Below, one piece after another: positions 27,298 to 35,093 of a stretch of DNA of 61,095 bases. Source of the DNA: Streptococcus hyovaginalis DSM 12219 (lineage in GTDB: Bacteria; Bacillota; Bacilli; Lactobacillales; Streptococcaceae); the NCBI RefSeq assembly GCF_000420785.1, contig NZ_ATVP01000013.1, positions 1-61,095 on the forward strand. Reading direction: 5' to 3'. The first letter of the stretch is position 1. Each line of letters starts with the position of its first letter. A model generated the notes under the pieces. The model searched no databases. It saw nothing but the letters and a program-made list of their open reading frames with translations, and had not been told where the DNA came from. The position numbers were made by a program, and so were the translations under genes.

Positions 27298-28125
27298 TTA
27301 GTCCTCCACTAGATAATTAAAGAGTGTCTGTAGGTCGTAATAGCCGACTTGTCCACCTTGTCCAGTCACTTCTCGGATATCTTTCTCAGTGATCGTATCA
27401 AAGAGATAAGTTTCTGTCGTGCTTCCCAGTTGACGTTGATGAAGGATATATTTGTTAGGAAGTTCTGCATTCGTTAAGCGAACTGCCCTAGATTGAACGT
27501 CCTCAATATTAGCATCAACCAATAAAGCAGTCTCTTTAAGCATAATGACATGGGTCAAGTAGTTTTCAACTTCTTGAATCAAGTGCGTTGACAAAATAAT
27601 GAGACGAGGATGTTGCGCATAATCCTCTAACATAGCGTCAAAGAACTTCTGACGATTGACAGAATCAAGACCATTCGTAGGTTCGTCAAAGACGGTAACC
27701 GTTTCTCGAGTTGCTAATCCCAAAATATTGTAAACCAATGTTTTATTACCTGTTGATAGTTTCTTGATTTTGAGCTTTGGATCAAGATTAAAGCGAGCAA
27801 GAAGTTCTTCGGCAAAATGAGCATCAAACTTTGGATACATGTTTTCATAATAGCGGATTAGTTTTGTGATTTTCCCTTGAAAAACACTATTATAATCAGA
27901 CACATCACTTGTTACAAAGACGATGTGGGCTAGATCAAAACTAGTGCTAACACGACCATCATACGAAGCAATCATGTCATTTATCAATTTCATCATGGTT
28001 GTTTTCCCAACACCATTGCGTCCTAAGAGACCGTAGACGCCTGCCTGATCTTTAAATTCTAAATTAATCTGTTGCAAAACAACTTTTCGGCCATACTTTT
28101 TAGTAATCTCTTCTAACTTAAGCAT
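27298..28125 (-). CDS. ABC transporter ATP-binding protein
   Basis: This 275-residue protein has Walker A GLLGRNGVGKTTMMKLI, Walker B with D-loop TVFDEPTNGLD and switch histidine ILSTHLIQEV. The signature region reads KLSTGNKTLVYNILGLA, degenerate compared with LSGGQ but usual for YtrB-like ATPases. It starts inside the end of the GntR gene (8-base overlap), a sign of translational coupling, and is followed at two bases by the permease gene. Confidence 0.9.
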   Translation of the reverse strand: MLKLEEITKKYGRKVVLQQINLEFKDQAGVYGLLGRNGVGKTTMMKLINDMIASYDGRVSTSFDLAHIVFVTSDVSDYNSVFQGKITKLIRYYENMYPKFDAHFAEELLARFNLDPKLKIKKLSTGNKTLVYNILGLATRETVTVFDEPTNGLDSVNRQKFFDAMLEDYAQHPRLIILSTHLIQEVENYLTHVIMLKETALLVDANIEDVQSRAVRLTNAELPNKYILHQRQLGSTTETYLFDTITEKDIREVTGQGGQVGYYDLQTLFNYLVED

Positions 28126-28474
28126 TCTTCTCCTCCTTAATCATCTCAATCAAGTGATCCAGTGAAATATCTAATCGTTTGGCTTCTTGTAAAAAGGCGG
28201 GAAGCATTTGCTGACTAAAAGCTTGTTGCCTTTTTGCAATAATCAAATCTCTAGCTTCTGCTGTTACATACATACCCATTCCTCTTTTTTTATATAGAAT
28301 ATCTTGATCAACTAGATCGTTAAGCCCCTTACCTGCCGTTGCAGGATTGACTTGCATCATCTTGGCAAATTCATTGGTCGATGGCACTTTGTCATCAACC
28401 TTGAAATGGCCACTTAAAATCTCATCTTCAATAAATTGTGAGATTTGCATGTAAATGGGTACCGATTCGTTCAC
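28118..28474 (-). CDS. GntR-family regulator, YtrA type
   Basis: This 118-residue protein has the winged helix of GntR (YMQISQFIEDEILSGHFKVD, then KVPSTNEFAKMMQVNPATA) and only a short C-terminal tail, which defines the YtrA subfamily. It is first in an operon with an ABC ATPase and a permease. A 24-bp palindrome lies 45 bases upstream, over the probable transcription start, so autorepression is likely. Confidence 0.9.
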   Translation of the reverse strand: MNESVPIYMQISQFIEDEILSGHFKVDDKVPSTNEFAKMMQVNPATAGKGLNDLVDQDILYKKRGMGMYVTAEARDLIIAKRQQAFSQQMLPAFLQEAKRLDISLDHLIEMIKEEKNA

Positions 28475-28518
28475 ATCTACACCTACCTTCTTTATCTTAA
28501 ATAGCTACTTGGTTTTGC

Positions 28519-28542
28519 GGTTAATTACTTAAGTAACTAACC
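28519..28542. promoter_or_regulatory. 24-bp palindromic operator
   Basis: GGTTAATTACTT and AAGTAACTAACC are inverted about CTTAAG with one mismatched pair out of twelve. It starts a base or two after the inferred transcription start of the GntR-ABC operon, where a bound GntR protein would stop initiation. Confidence 0.7.
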
Positions 28543-28550
28543 ATAGGTTA

Positions 28551-28579
28551 AGTATAACCCATAATTCCTAAAATAACAA
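28551..28579 (-). promoter_or_regulatory. Promoter of the GntR-ABC operon
   Basis: On the minus strand TTGTTA and TATACT (28551-28556) are 17 bases apart, directly upstream of the palindrome. Confidence 0.65.
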
Positions 28580-28690
28580 GGACTTTTTTTAAATTTTTTC
28601 GTGTTCTCAATTCTAGATTTAATAATAACAGCTAATGTCGCTAAGAGACAGGCTTCTTATAACCGTATGTAAGAGCAGTTAAATAATATA

Positions 28691-28736
28691 AAAAACAATA
28701 CCAATAGTAGGAGAAGCTCCTAAAATTAGTATTGTT
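28691..28736 (-). terminator. Terminator after the acyltransferase gene
   Basis: AACAATACTAAT and ATTGGTATTGTT pair around an inner AGGAG-CTT-CTCCT stem and are followed by TTTTAT on the minus strand. Confidence 0.8.
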
Positions 28737-28744
28737 AATTTTAG

Positions 28745-30526
28745 TTATTTTTTTGCTGGTTGCTTAGCCACTCTTTCGACTGCTTTATTGACGGTCGTGA
28801 CGTACAGATCTGCACCAGCTGTATCCGCATCTGAGTAGTGAACCCCATCTGTGCCACCCCAAATTTCAGGATGATCGAGAGCAGCCTTGTACCAGTCCGC
28901 CACCTCGACATAATCGTATTTCTTGGCTAGTTTGAGCTCATAATCGCGGACAGCCTTAACATCACCCATGGCTTTGGCATTATAGGGTGTCACAAAGACC
29001 AGGCGATGACCTTTGGGCAAACCATCAATATATTTTTGCGTTTCCTCTTCATAACCTGCGGTTGAGTTGACTCCTACAGCGATAACAACGGTCTGAGCCA
29101 AGCTCCCAGTATCGGCTTGATTTTGAAAAATAGCATAGGCATCTTCAAAATTACGACTGACTGCCGCATCTAGCTGAGCTTTTGGCATGATTTCAGCAAA
29201 GGCATTCTGAGAACGCAAGGCTACTGAGTCACCAATAATGGCAACATCACTAAGGGCATCAACATCTCCAGCGGTTACCATATAGGATCTGGTGATATTA
29301 TTTTGCGATTGTTTCAGAGAATTGACTAAGAGATCAGACTCAAATTTGCCCATTTTGGGTGCCATAGCACTCACAATGACTAGCAAAAGCGCTAAAGCAG
29401 AACCAATTCCGACTAGGATTTTCCAGTAAGGTCTTAGATCAAACTCAAGTCCCCAAATCTTAGGCTGCTTGCCGGCAATAAAAGGTTCCAAAACATAGAA
29501 AGAAAGGCTAGAGAACAAAATCGAGAAAAACATCGTAAGCAATACGGCTAACCAGTTCGACACGAGCTGACTAAAAATGACGTAGAAAGGCCAGTGGAAA
29601 AGGTAAAGACCATAGCTGATATCTGCAAAAAAGTTGATCATAGCAGGTTCTTTAATATTTGGTGTTTTTTCATGTAGCACTCGTGCTGAATAAATCATTG
29701 TAGAAGCGAAAAGAGTCGCTAATACAAAACCAAATAAAAAGGTTAGAAGATTGTCAAATGCTAAAACAAAGGTCAGCAATAACAGCATCAAGAAACTGCC
29801 AACAAAATACAGTATCACACGTTTTGTGGACCAAAGTTGACTATTTTTCTTGAAACGGTTAGTCGCTTCTGAAACCCCAGAAATCGTTGCAAAGATCGCT
29901 CCTAGAAAGAAAGCGAAACTATGACTGATCGTTGAGTAATAAATCAGAGAAAGATTTTCTGTAAAGAAGGCTCTTATAAACATACTCAAAAAGCCTAAAC
30001 CGAACAAGACGGCTGAAACAGCAAAAATAGTTCCTCTAAATCTTATCGGTTCGAGCTGACGTTTGGACAATAACCACATGGCAACAGCCCAAATAATGTA
30101 AAAATGAACCTCAATTGCCAGACTCCATGTATGTACAAAAAGATGAGGGATAAACTGGCTTTCATAACTACTTCCCGTGAAAATTTCATACCAGTTTGTT
30201 GTAAATCCTAATGTTGCTGCTGCTTGTTTACCAATATCCGCAACAAAATCTGATTTGACAAAAAAGGTAAATGGTATGGTGACCAAAACCATCAGCACTA
30301 AAGGAGGAACAATCCGATAAAAACGCCGTTTGAAAAATCCTAAAAGATCAAATGCCTCAGTACGACCATACTCATCAATAATCAATGCCGTAATCAGGAA
30401 ACCAGAAAAGGTGAAGAAGATGTCAACTCCAATAAAACCGCCTGGAAATTGCGCCTTAAAAAAGTGATACAGAAGAACTAATAATAACCCTGTCACCCTG
30501 ACCAACGAAAACCATTTTATTCTCAT
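28745..30526 (-). CDS. Acyltransferase-3/SGNH O-acetyltransferase
   Basis: This 593-residue protein has an acyltransferase-3 membrane domain (about 1-380, ten or more spans; VRVTGLLLVLLYHFFKA, GGFIGVDIFFTFSGFLI and the arginine-rich FFKRRFYRIVPPL). An outer SGNH domain has IIGDSVAL for the nucleophile and DGVHYS for the Asp-His pair. This is the OatA layout; OatA acetylates peptidoglycan muramic acid and protects from lysozyme. Whether the acceptor here is peptidoglycan or another glycan is not certain. Its ATG overlaps the MORN stop by four bases (ATGA). Confidence 0.88.
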   Translation of the reverse strand: MRIKWFSLVRVTGLLLVLLYHFFKAQFPGGFIGVDIFFTFSGFLITALIIDEYGRTEAFDLLGFFKRRFYRIVPPLVLMVLVTIPFTFFVKSDFVADIGKQAAATLGFTTNWYEIFTGSSYESQFIPHLFVHTWSLAIEVHFYIIWAVAMWLLSKRQLEPIRFRGTIFAVSAVLFGLGFLSMFIRAFFTENLSLIYYSTISHSFAFFLGAIFATISGVSEATNRFKKNSQLWSTKRVILYFVGSFLMLLLLTFVLAFDNLLTFLFGFVLATLFASTMIYSARVLHEKTPNIKEPAMINFFADISYGLYLFHWPFYVIFSQLVSNWLAVLLTMFFSILFSSLSFYVLEPFIAGKQPKIWGLEFDLRPYWKILVGIGSALALLLVIVSAMAPKMGKFESDLLVNSLKQSQNNITRSYMVTAGDVDALSDVAIIGDSVALRSQNAFAEIMPKAQLDAAVSRNFEDAYAIFQNQADTGSLAQTVVIAVGVNSTAGYEEETQKYIDGLPKGHRLVFVTPYNAKAMGDVKAVRDYELKLAKKYDYVEVADWYKAALDHPEIWGGTDGVHYSDADTAGADLYVTTVNKAVERVAKQPAKK

Positions 30527-30924
30527 TTTTGATAAATCCCTTGTTTAAACTTGCCCTTATAAGTTTTGCCATTCGTTGTTTTCAAAGTCCCTTGACCATC
30601 TGGTTGTCCCTTTTTGAACTCACCTGTATAGGTCCATCCTTTTTCAGAGGTATAAGTTCCTTGACCACTGAAAACACCATTTTTAAAGGACCCTTCATAG
30701 GTATCCCCATTCTTGTATGTCAACTTCCCTTGACCATTCATACGGTTATTGGCAATTTTACCACTGTAAGTGATGCTACCATTATCGTAAGTTAAAGTAC
30801 CTTCGCGCTTTATTGGAATCATAAAAACACTCATACCCAGGATAATGATAATAACGACAGTCAGTAGTTCTACTGTACCTCGTGTTAGCTTGATCTTTTT
30901 GATGTCTTCAATCAGTTGCTTCAT
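30523..30924 (-). CDS. MORN-repeat membrane protein
   Basis: From the ATG at 30924 the protein has 133 residues. One membrane span (VELLTVVIIIILGMSVFMIP, about 20-40) is followed by four or five MORN repeats (such as GQGKLTYKNGDTYEGSFKNG and GQGTLKTTNGKTYKGKFKQG). MORN units usually bind lipid or protein. It lies between a phosphatase and an O-acetyltransferase, all overlapping or nearly so, which suggests a role in envelope modification; this is inference. An in-frame ATG 13 codons upstream overlaps the phosphatase gene and has no ribosome-binding site. Confidence 0.8.
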   Translation of the reverse strand: MKQLIEDIKKIKLTRGTVELLTVVIIIILGMSVFMIPIKREGTLTYDNGSITYSGKIANNRMNGQGKLTYKNGDTYEGSFKNGVFSGQGTYTSEKGWTYTGEFKKGQPDGQGTLKTTNGKTYKGKFKQGIYQK

Positions 30925-30941
30925 ACGACTCTCTCTTCGTT

Positions 30942-31364
30942 TTAAGATAATGTTGCCAACCATGCCCGACAGCCTTGATAAACAATAGCGTAAGTTTCTT
31001 CAAAATCACCTGTATACCATGGATCTGGAACGCCACCTTCGCAAAAAAGATGAATTTTTTGGTCAAATTGACCATTTGACAAGCGACGTAAATCTGTTAC
31101 ATTTTGGTTGTCCATGCCAATAATTACATCAAAATTGGCCAAATCCTCTCTTGTCACCTGCTGTGAAGTTTTATTGGGATCAAACCAATACCCTTTACTC
31201 TGCAAAATAGACTGTGTGCCAGTATGTATGGGATTGCCATGCTCCCAAGATGATGTCGCCCGACTCTCAACCTGCCAATCTGCACCAACCAGTTCCTTCA
31301 TAACAAACTCAGCCATAGGGCTGCGACAAATATTACCAAGACAAACAAAACAGACTTTTTTCAT
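30942..31364 (-). CDS. Low-molecular-weight tyrosine phosphatase
   Basis: This 140-residue protein has the P-loop CLGNICRS (C8, R14) at the N-terminus and the general acid in PDPWY near the C-terminus, so the catalytic set is complete. AAGGAG lies six bases before the ATG at 31364. In streptococci this enzyme sits by comR and acts on tyrosine-phosphorylated proteins such as capsule or division regulators; the target here is unknown. It lies downstream of comS and the second micro-ORF and may be read from the comS promoter. Confidence 0.92.
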   Translation of the reverse strand: MKKVCFVCLGNICRSPMAEFVMKELVGADWQVESRATSSWEHGNPIHTGTQSILQSKGYWFDPNKTSQQVTREDLANFDVIIGMDNQNVTDLRRLSNGQFDQKIHLFCEGGVPDPWYTGDFEETYAIVYQGCRAWLATLS

Positions 31365-31383
31365 AAGAAACTCCTTAGTAACA

Positions 31384-31446
31384 TTATAACAAAAAAGTAA
31401 CAAGGAAAATACCCAAATAGTGGGGGAATGCCAATAAAATAATCAT
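31384..31446 (-). CDS. 20-residue hydrophobic micro-ORF after comS
   Basis: The frame begins MIILLAFPHYLG and ends TFLL before TAA. AGGAGAGG lies six to eight bases before ATG, a strong site that follows the comS stop closely. The peptide is almost wholly hydrophobic apart from one histidine. It could be a second short signalling peptide, a membrane peptide, or a chance frame. It precedes the phosphatase gene by 19 bases. Confidence 0.5.
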   Translation of the reverse strand: MIILLAFPHYLGIFLVTFLL

Positions 31447-31458
31447 AATAATCCTCTC

Positions 31459-31569
31459 CTATAGTCTCCACCATTCAACAGCTCCTATATTAATATTTAA
31501 CTTTAATTGTACAACTAATAAGACTAAGAGAAATGCAACTAACAATATTTTTCGAACAACTTTATTCAT
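31459..31569 (-). CDS. comS: ComS, XIP pheromone precursor
   Basis: This 36-codon gene encodes a basic start (MNKVVRK), a hydrophobic stretch (ILLVAFLLVLLVV) and a C-terminal tail ending GAVEWWRL. Double-tryptophan tails of this kind define XIP pheromones of mutans and pyogenic streptococci; the S. pyogenes M1 XIP as I remember it is SAVDWWRL. AGGAG lies six bases before ATG. It sits just after comR on the same strand, its canonical position, with a ComR-box-like site upstream. The mature peptide is probably the last seven or eight residues. Confidence 0.85.
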   Translation of the reverse strand: MNKVVRKILLVAFLLVLLVVQLKLNINIGAVEWWRL

Positions 31570-31627
31570 TTCAGACTCCTAAAATTTTAATAAATTTATC
31601 TTAAGAAAAATTTCAGGAAATAAACAT

Positions 31628-31639
31628 GTCATAAATGTC
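31628..31639. promoter_or_regulatory. ComR box upstream of comS
   Basis: GTCATAAATGTC (plus strand) differs by one base from GACATAAATGTC, the core of ComR boxes as I recall it. It lies about 60 bases before the comS start, followed on the minus strand by a T-rich tract and a possible -10 TAAGAT, the layout of ComR-driven promoters. Confidence 0.6.
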
Positions 31640-31653
31640 ATGGAAATTTTACC

Positions 31654-31690
31654 AAAAAGTGAGTGTATATATTCAATACACTCACTTTTT
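31654..31690 (-). terminator. Terminator between comR and comS
   Basis: AGTGAGTGTAT and ATACACTCACT pair with A- and T-runs on both sides, so it could end transcription in either direction. The comR stop codon lies within the stem. It separates comR from the comS promoter. Confidence 0.8.
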
Positions 31691-32590
31691 AGTATCCTTG
31701 TTCCATTCAACAATAAGTTGTTCTTCTAAGTACTTATCATCTGTCATTTGGGCAAATAGCAATGCTTTATTATAGCTATCTTTTGCACGAGATTCATTTT
31801 CTTCAATACATAGCTGATATTTCCACTCTAAGATTTTTTGTATTGGTAACCGACTAAAATCCTTTGTTCTTTCCATAATATGATCTATCATCTTAAGGAT
31901 TTCTTCCATCTTTGTTAAACTTTTATTTTTTAGCACAAGAGCATACATTGTTATCAGTACTTGATTAAGAATAATTAATTCATCTATAGTGAAGTCCTGA
32001 AACTGATTTTTAAAAGACTCAAATAGACCATCATAAAAATATTCGTCTGAAAATTCTCCGTTAAATCCTTCTAAATCTAAGTATGTTAAATATAAATTTA
32101 TTAAAACTAGATCATTTTCATCAAACCGTACTTTTCTCTTTAATTGTTCAAAATAGTCACCTAGAATACCTGCACCAAAATTGAAATTTTCTGTAACAAG
32201 AGAATCATGCGTTGCTTGCAAGGTATCTATTACTAGTTTTTCAACTTCTGGAAGATTATCATAATACTCTTCATAGATCAGATCAAAATAATTTTCTTTT
32301 GTAGCCAAGCGCTCACTATCTGAATAAGTTGGAATTTTTATGATGTAGTGTTTTAATTTTAAATACTCTTTAGGTAATTCCAAAGTTTCACCATCAGTTA
32401 AAATACTCAACATGATATTCAGTCGTTTCGCTATAAATATAGCTTTTTTTAAATTTGGTAGAGAGTCACCTAGCTCAATTCTAGCCAATTGACGAACTGA
32501 CAATTCAGATTCATCTTCACAAAACTCTTCTCTAGTCATTCCTTTATCCATACGTAATTGTTTTACTTTTATTCCAAAATTCTTTAACAT
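31682..32590 (-). CDS. comR: ComR competence regulator (Rgg family)
   Basis: This 302-residue protein has an N-terminal helix-turn-helix (about 1-65; GIKVKQLRMDKGMTREEF, SELSVRQLARIELGDSLPNL) and a long helical TPR-type domain that binds peptide (about 70-302). The phrase ESELSVRQLARIELG is, to my memory, typical of ComR proteins. The start at 32590 is set by AAGGGGG; the frame is open seven codons further. It stands next to purB and comS, the ancestral comRS place. With imported XIP it would activate comS and comX; comX is not in this window. Confidence 0.88.
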   Translation of the reverse strand: MLKNFGIKVKQLRMDKGMTREEFCEDESELSVRQLARIELGDSLPNLKKAIFIAKRLNIMLSILTDGETLELPKEYLKLKHYIIKIPTYSDSERLATKENYFDLIYEEYYDNLPEVEKLVIDTLQATHDSLVTENFNFGAGILGDYFEQLKRKVRFDENDLVLINLYLTYLDLEGFNGEFSDEYFYDGLFESFKNQFQDFTIDELIILNQVLITMYALVLKNKSLTKMEEILKMIDHIMERTKDFSRLPIQKILEWKYQLCIEENESRAKDSYNKALLFAQMTDDKYLEEQLIVEWNKDTKK

Positions 32591-32658
32591 ATTACCCCCT
32601 TTCCTTTTCATTATATCATTTATTATTTAGTCTATTTTCATTTTTTAAAATTTTCCAC

Positions 32659-32687
32659 AAAAAAACCTCGTTGATAGAGGTTTTTTA
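32659..32687 (-). terminator. Terminator after purB
   Basis: AAACCTCT-ATCAAC-GAGGTTTTTTT on the minus strand lies directly after the purB stop and before comR, so comR needs its own promoter. Confidence 0.85.
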
Positions 32688-32692
32688 TTGTC

Positions 32693-33985
32693 TTATAATC
32701 CTAGGCGTTCGAAAACGTCATCTACGCGTTTTGTATAGTATACAGGATTGAAGAGTTCGTCGATTTCGTCTTGTGTGAGGAGCGATGTAACTTTTTCATC
32801 TGATTCTAACAATGGTTTAAAATCGACTTGGTTATCCCATGAATGAGCGGTTTTTGGTTGTACCAAATCGTAAGCTTCTTCACGCGTCATTCCTTTTTCA
32901 ATCAGCTTGAGCATGACACGTTGGCTGTAAATCAAACCAAAGGTTGAGTTCATGTTACGAAGCATATTGTCTGGGAAAACGGTCAAGTTTTTGACGATAT
33001 TCCCAAAACGATTGAGCATGTAGTTGATCAGAATAGTTGTGTCTGGTGTGATAATACGCTCTGCAGAAGAATGAGAGATATCACGTTCGTGCCAGAGAGC
33101 AACGTTCTCATAGGCTGTGATCATATGTCCGCGGACAACACGTGCCAAGCCAGTCATGTTTTCAGAACCGATTGGATTCCGTTTGTGTGGCATTGCTGAG
33201 CTACCTTTTTGGCCTTTGGCGAAGAATTCCTCCACCTCACGCTGCTCAGATTTTTGAAGCCCACGAATCTCAGTTGCCATGCGCTCGATTGATGTCGCAA
33301 TGCTTGCTAGCACGGCAAAGTACTCCGCATGGAGGTCACGAGGCAAGACCTGAGTTGAAATCTCTTGTGGACGAATGCCGAGTTTACCACAGACATACTC
33401 CTCCACGAATGGTGGGATATTGGCAAAGTTACCGACTGCACCTGAAATTTTACCAGCTTCAACGCCAGCTGCTGCACGCTCGAAACGCTCTTGGTTACGC
33501 TTCATTTCGCTGTACCAAGTAGCCAACTTAAGACCAAAAGTTGTTGGCTCAGCATGAACCCCGTGTGTACGACCCATCATGATGGTCATCTTGTGCTCAC
33601 GCGCCTTGTCAGCCACGATATTTGTAAAGTTCTCAAGGTCTTTACGGATTATGTCGTTGGCTTGTTTGTAAAGGTAGCCGTAGGCTGTGTCCACCACGTC
33701 GGTTGAGGTCAAACCATAGTGAACCCACTTGCGCTCTTCGCCAAGTGTTTCAGACACGGCACGCGTGAAAGCCACCACGTCATGGCGTGTTTCTTGCTCG
33801 ATTTCCAAAATACGGTCGATGTCAAAATCTGCATTCTCACGAATTTTCGCCACATCTTCCTTAGGAATTTCTCCCAACTCAGCCCATGCCTCATCAGCGA
33901 GGATTTCCACCTCAAGCCAAGCACGGTATTTATTTTCTTCACTCCAAATGTTCGCCATCTCAGGGCGAGAGTAACGTTCGATCAT
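32693..33985 (-). CDS. purB: Adenylosuccinate lyase
   Basis: The enzyme acts twice in purine synthesis, on SAICAR and on adenylosuccinate. The family signature [11 protein letters not shown] is present, with TSTDVVDTA and [10 protein letters not shown] of the active site. From the ATG at 33985 the length is 430 residues and the N-terminus [20 protein letters not shown] is that of the family; the frame is open 22 codons further into a repeat. No Shine-Dalgarno sequence is visible: six bases upstream of the ATG the family A copy A5 begins. Confidence 0.96.
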   Translation of the reverse strand: MIERYSRPEMANIWSEENKYRAWLEVEILADEAWAELGEIPKEDVAKIRENADFDIDRILEIEQETRHDVVAFTRAVSETLGEERKWVHYGLTSTDVVDTAYGYLYKQANDIIRKDLENFTNIVADKAREHKMTIMMGRTHGVHAEPTTFGLKLATWYSEMKRNQERFERAAAGVEAGKISGAVGNFANIPPFVEEYVCGKLGIRPQEISTQVLPRDLHAEYFAVLASIATSIERMATEIRGLQKSEQREVEEFFAKGQKGSSAMPHKRNPIGSENMTGLARVVRGHMITAYENVALWHERDISHSSAERIITPDTTILINYMLNRFGNIVKNLTVFPDNMLRNMNSTFGLIYSQRVMLKLIEKGMTREEAYDLVQPKTAHSWDNQVDFKPLLESDEKVTSLLTQDEIDELFNPVYYTKRVDDVFERLGL

Positions 33986-33991
33986 AGTTAT

Positions 33992-34104
33992 GATACAGAG
34001 GGCGTTAAGAAAGCGAGAGAAAAATAGGAAACTGACGCTGTGTGCTTGCACACAAGGAAGTTTATCTTTTTTCCGACGCTTTTAGCCCGAGTTCAAATAC
34101 TCGG
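33992..34104 (-). repeat. Family A structured element, copy A5
   Basis: On the minus strand it runs from CCGAG...GAACTCGGGC to GCCCTCTGTATC. Pairings are CGGGC with GCCC (P0), AAAGCG with CGCTTT (P1), AAACT with AGTTT (P2) and GTGTGC-AA-GCACAC (P3). The conserved GAAAAAAGATAAAC, TTCCTTG, CGTC and CCTATTTTTC are all present. Its 3' end is six bases from the purB start codon. Confidence 0.8.
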
Positions 34105-34330
34105 TAACACCCTCACTCCTTTCTTTTGTGTCTTAAGATTTTGTGATTTAAGGAAGTCCGTAGCCCGTATTCAGTTCAACGAATACGAGTACCCTTGTTC
34201 CTTTCTATAATTTTTTAAATTTAGTTCCTTAGATTTCTAGGAAAGGCGGTTTAGCTTCTTACGAGCTTTCCGACCGGGCTCAGTTACACTAACTCGTACC
34301 CGTTCCTTTCTGTTGTTTTTTTGATTTATT
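34105..34330 (-). repeat. Partial repeats upstream of A5
   Basis: Read on the minus strand, AGAAAGGA recurs three times (starting near 34310, 34211 and 34122). Each time it is followed within about 45 bases by an inverted pair ending in a CGGGC-like motif (such as CGTATTC...GAATACGGGC). These look like truncated front ends of family A elements stacked in a row. No gene is seen here. Confidence 0.45.
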
Positions 34331-34436
34331 AAACTTATCTTCTTCTAAACTTTCTAGATTGGATAAATTAAACAAATATAATAAGCCTGTTTAAATTTAG
34401 TAAACTATGAAATTGAAGTTCCAATATAAAGAAGTA

Positions 34437-35084
34437 TTAGTTAAAAATATTTTTTATTTTCACTATCATTCTTTGCAAAAATGGCATCTTATCATTTAAA
34501 AAGATAGTCACATTGTTTTTATCTTTAACCCCACTATCTTCACCACCTTCTACACTTGTAGTAAAGTAAAAATTGAACTTAGCATATTGTTTATTTTGTG
34601 AATTCTTATAAATGCTGTATGAAGATTTTTTAATCTTCTTTTGAATTAAGCGTTCCAAGTTTTCCTTTGAAAAAAGCAAAACTTGGAATTTTTTTTGATA
34701 TGGTGTGATAAAAGCATAATATAATATCGCTTCAGATAATTTTAGGTTGTCAATAGTAATCTTTTTAGATTTTGTATCAATATCCTTTAATTGTAGATCA
34801 ATTGAATGCCAACTTTGCCATCCTCTATCAGAAACATATGACCTAGGTTTCTTAGTTTTCATTTCTTCATCAGCATAATTAGAGCTATACCTTACCGATA
34901 CTTCAGAGTCCTTTATTTCCAAATCTTTCTTTTTATCAACAATTTCAATTGCAACTTTATCTTTCTGAGCCTTTGAATTGATAAAATTTTTATCTGTAAT
35001 CTCAAGTTCAAAATACTCTACGTCAAAAGAATCAAAAAATTCAATTGTATCTTCTGGGCGTCTATCTAAAAATTTTTCACTCAT
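34437..35084 (-). CDS. Unknown protein, second gene of AT-rich pair
   Basis: I do not recognise this 215-residue protein. It has no membrane span or signal peptide and is rich in Lys, Asp and Ser. It starts MSEKFLDRRPEDTIEFFDSF and contains SYVSDRGWQSWHSIDLQLKD; the basic end RMIVKIKNIFN could touch membranes. GAGGAG twelve bases before ATG overlaps the stop region of the preceding gene, so the two are one unit. Base composition is clearly more AT-rich than in the purine genes around it, a sign of transfer. Confidence 0.7.
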   Translation of the reverse strand: MSEKFLDRRPEDTIEFFDSFDVEYFELEITDKNFINSKAQKDKVAIEIVDKKKDLEIKDSEVSVRYSSNYADEEMKTKKPRSYVSDRGWQSWHSIDLQLKDIDTKSKKITIDNLKLSEAILYYAFITPYQKKFQVLLFSKENLERLIQKKIKKSSYSIYKNSQNKQYAKFNFYFTTSVEGGEDSGVKDKNNVTIFLNDKMPFLQRMIVKIKNIFN

Positions 35085-35093
35085 ACTTTATAC

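Noticed and set aside
31682..32590. Rgg-SHP quorum-sensing pair instead of ComRS
   Set aside because: The regulator resembles ComR more than Rgg2/3, the peptide has the double-Trp tail of XIP, and the locus next to purB is the classical comRS site.
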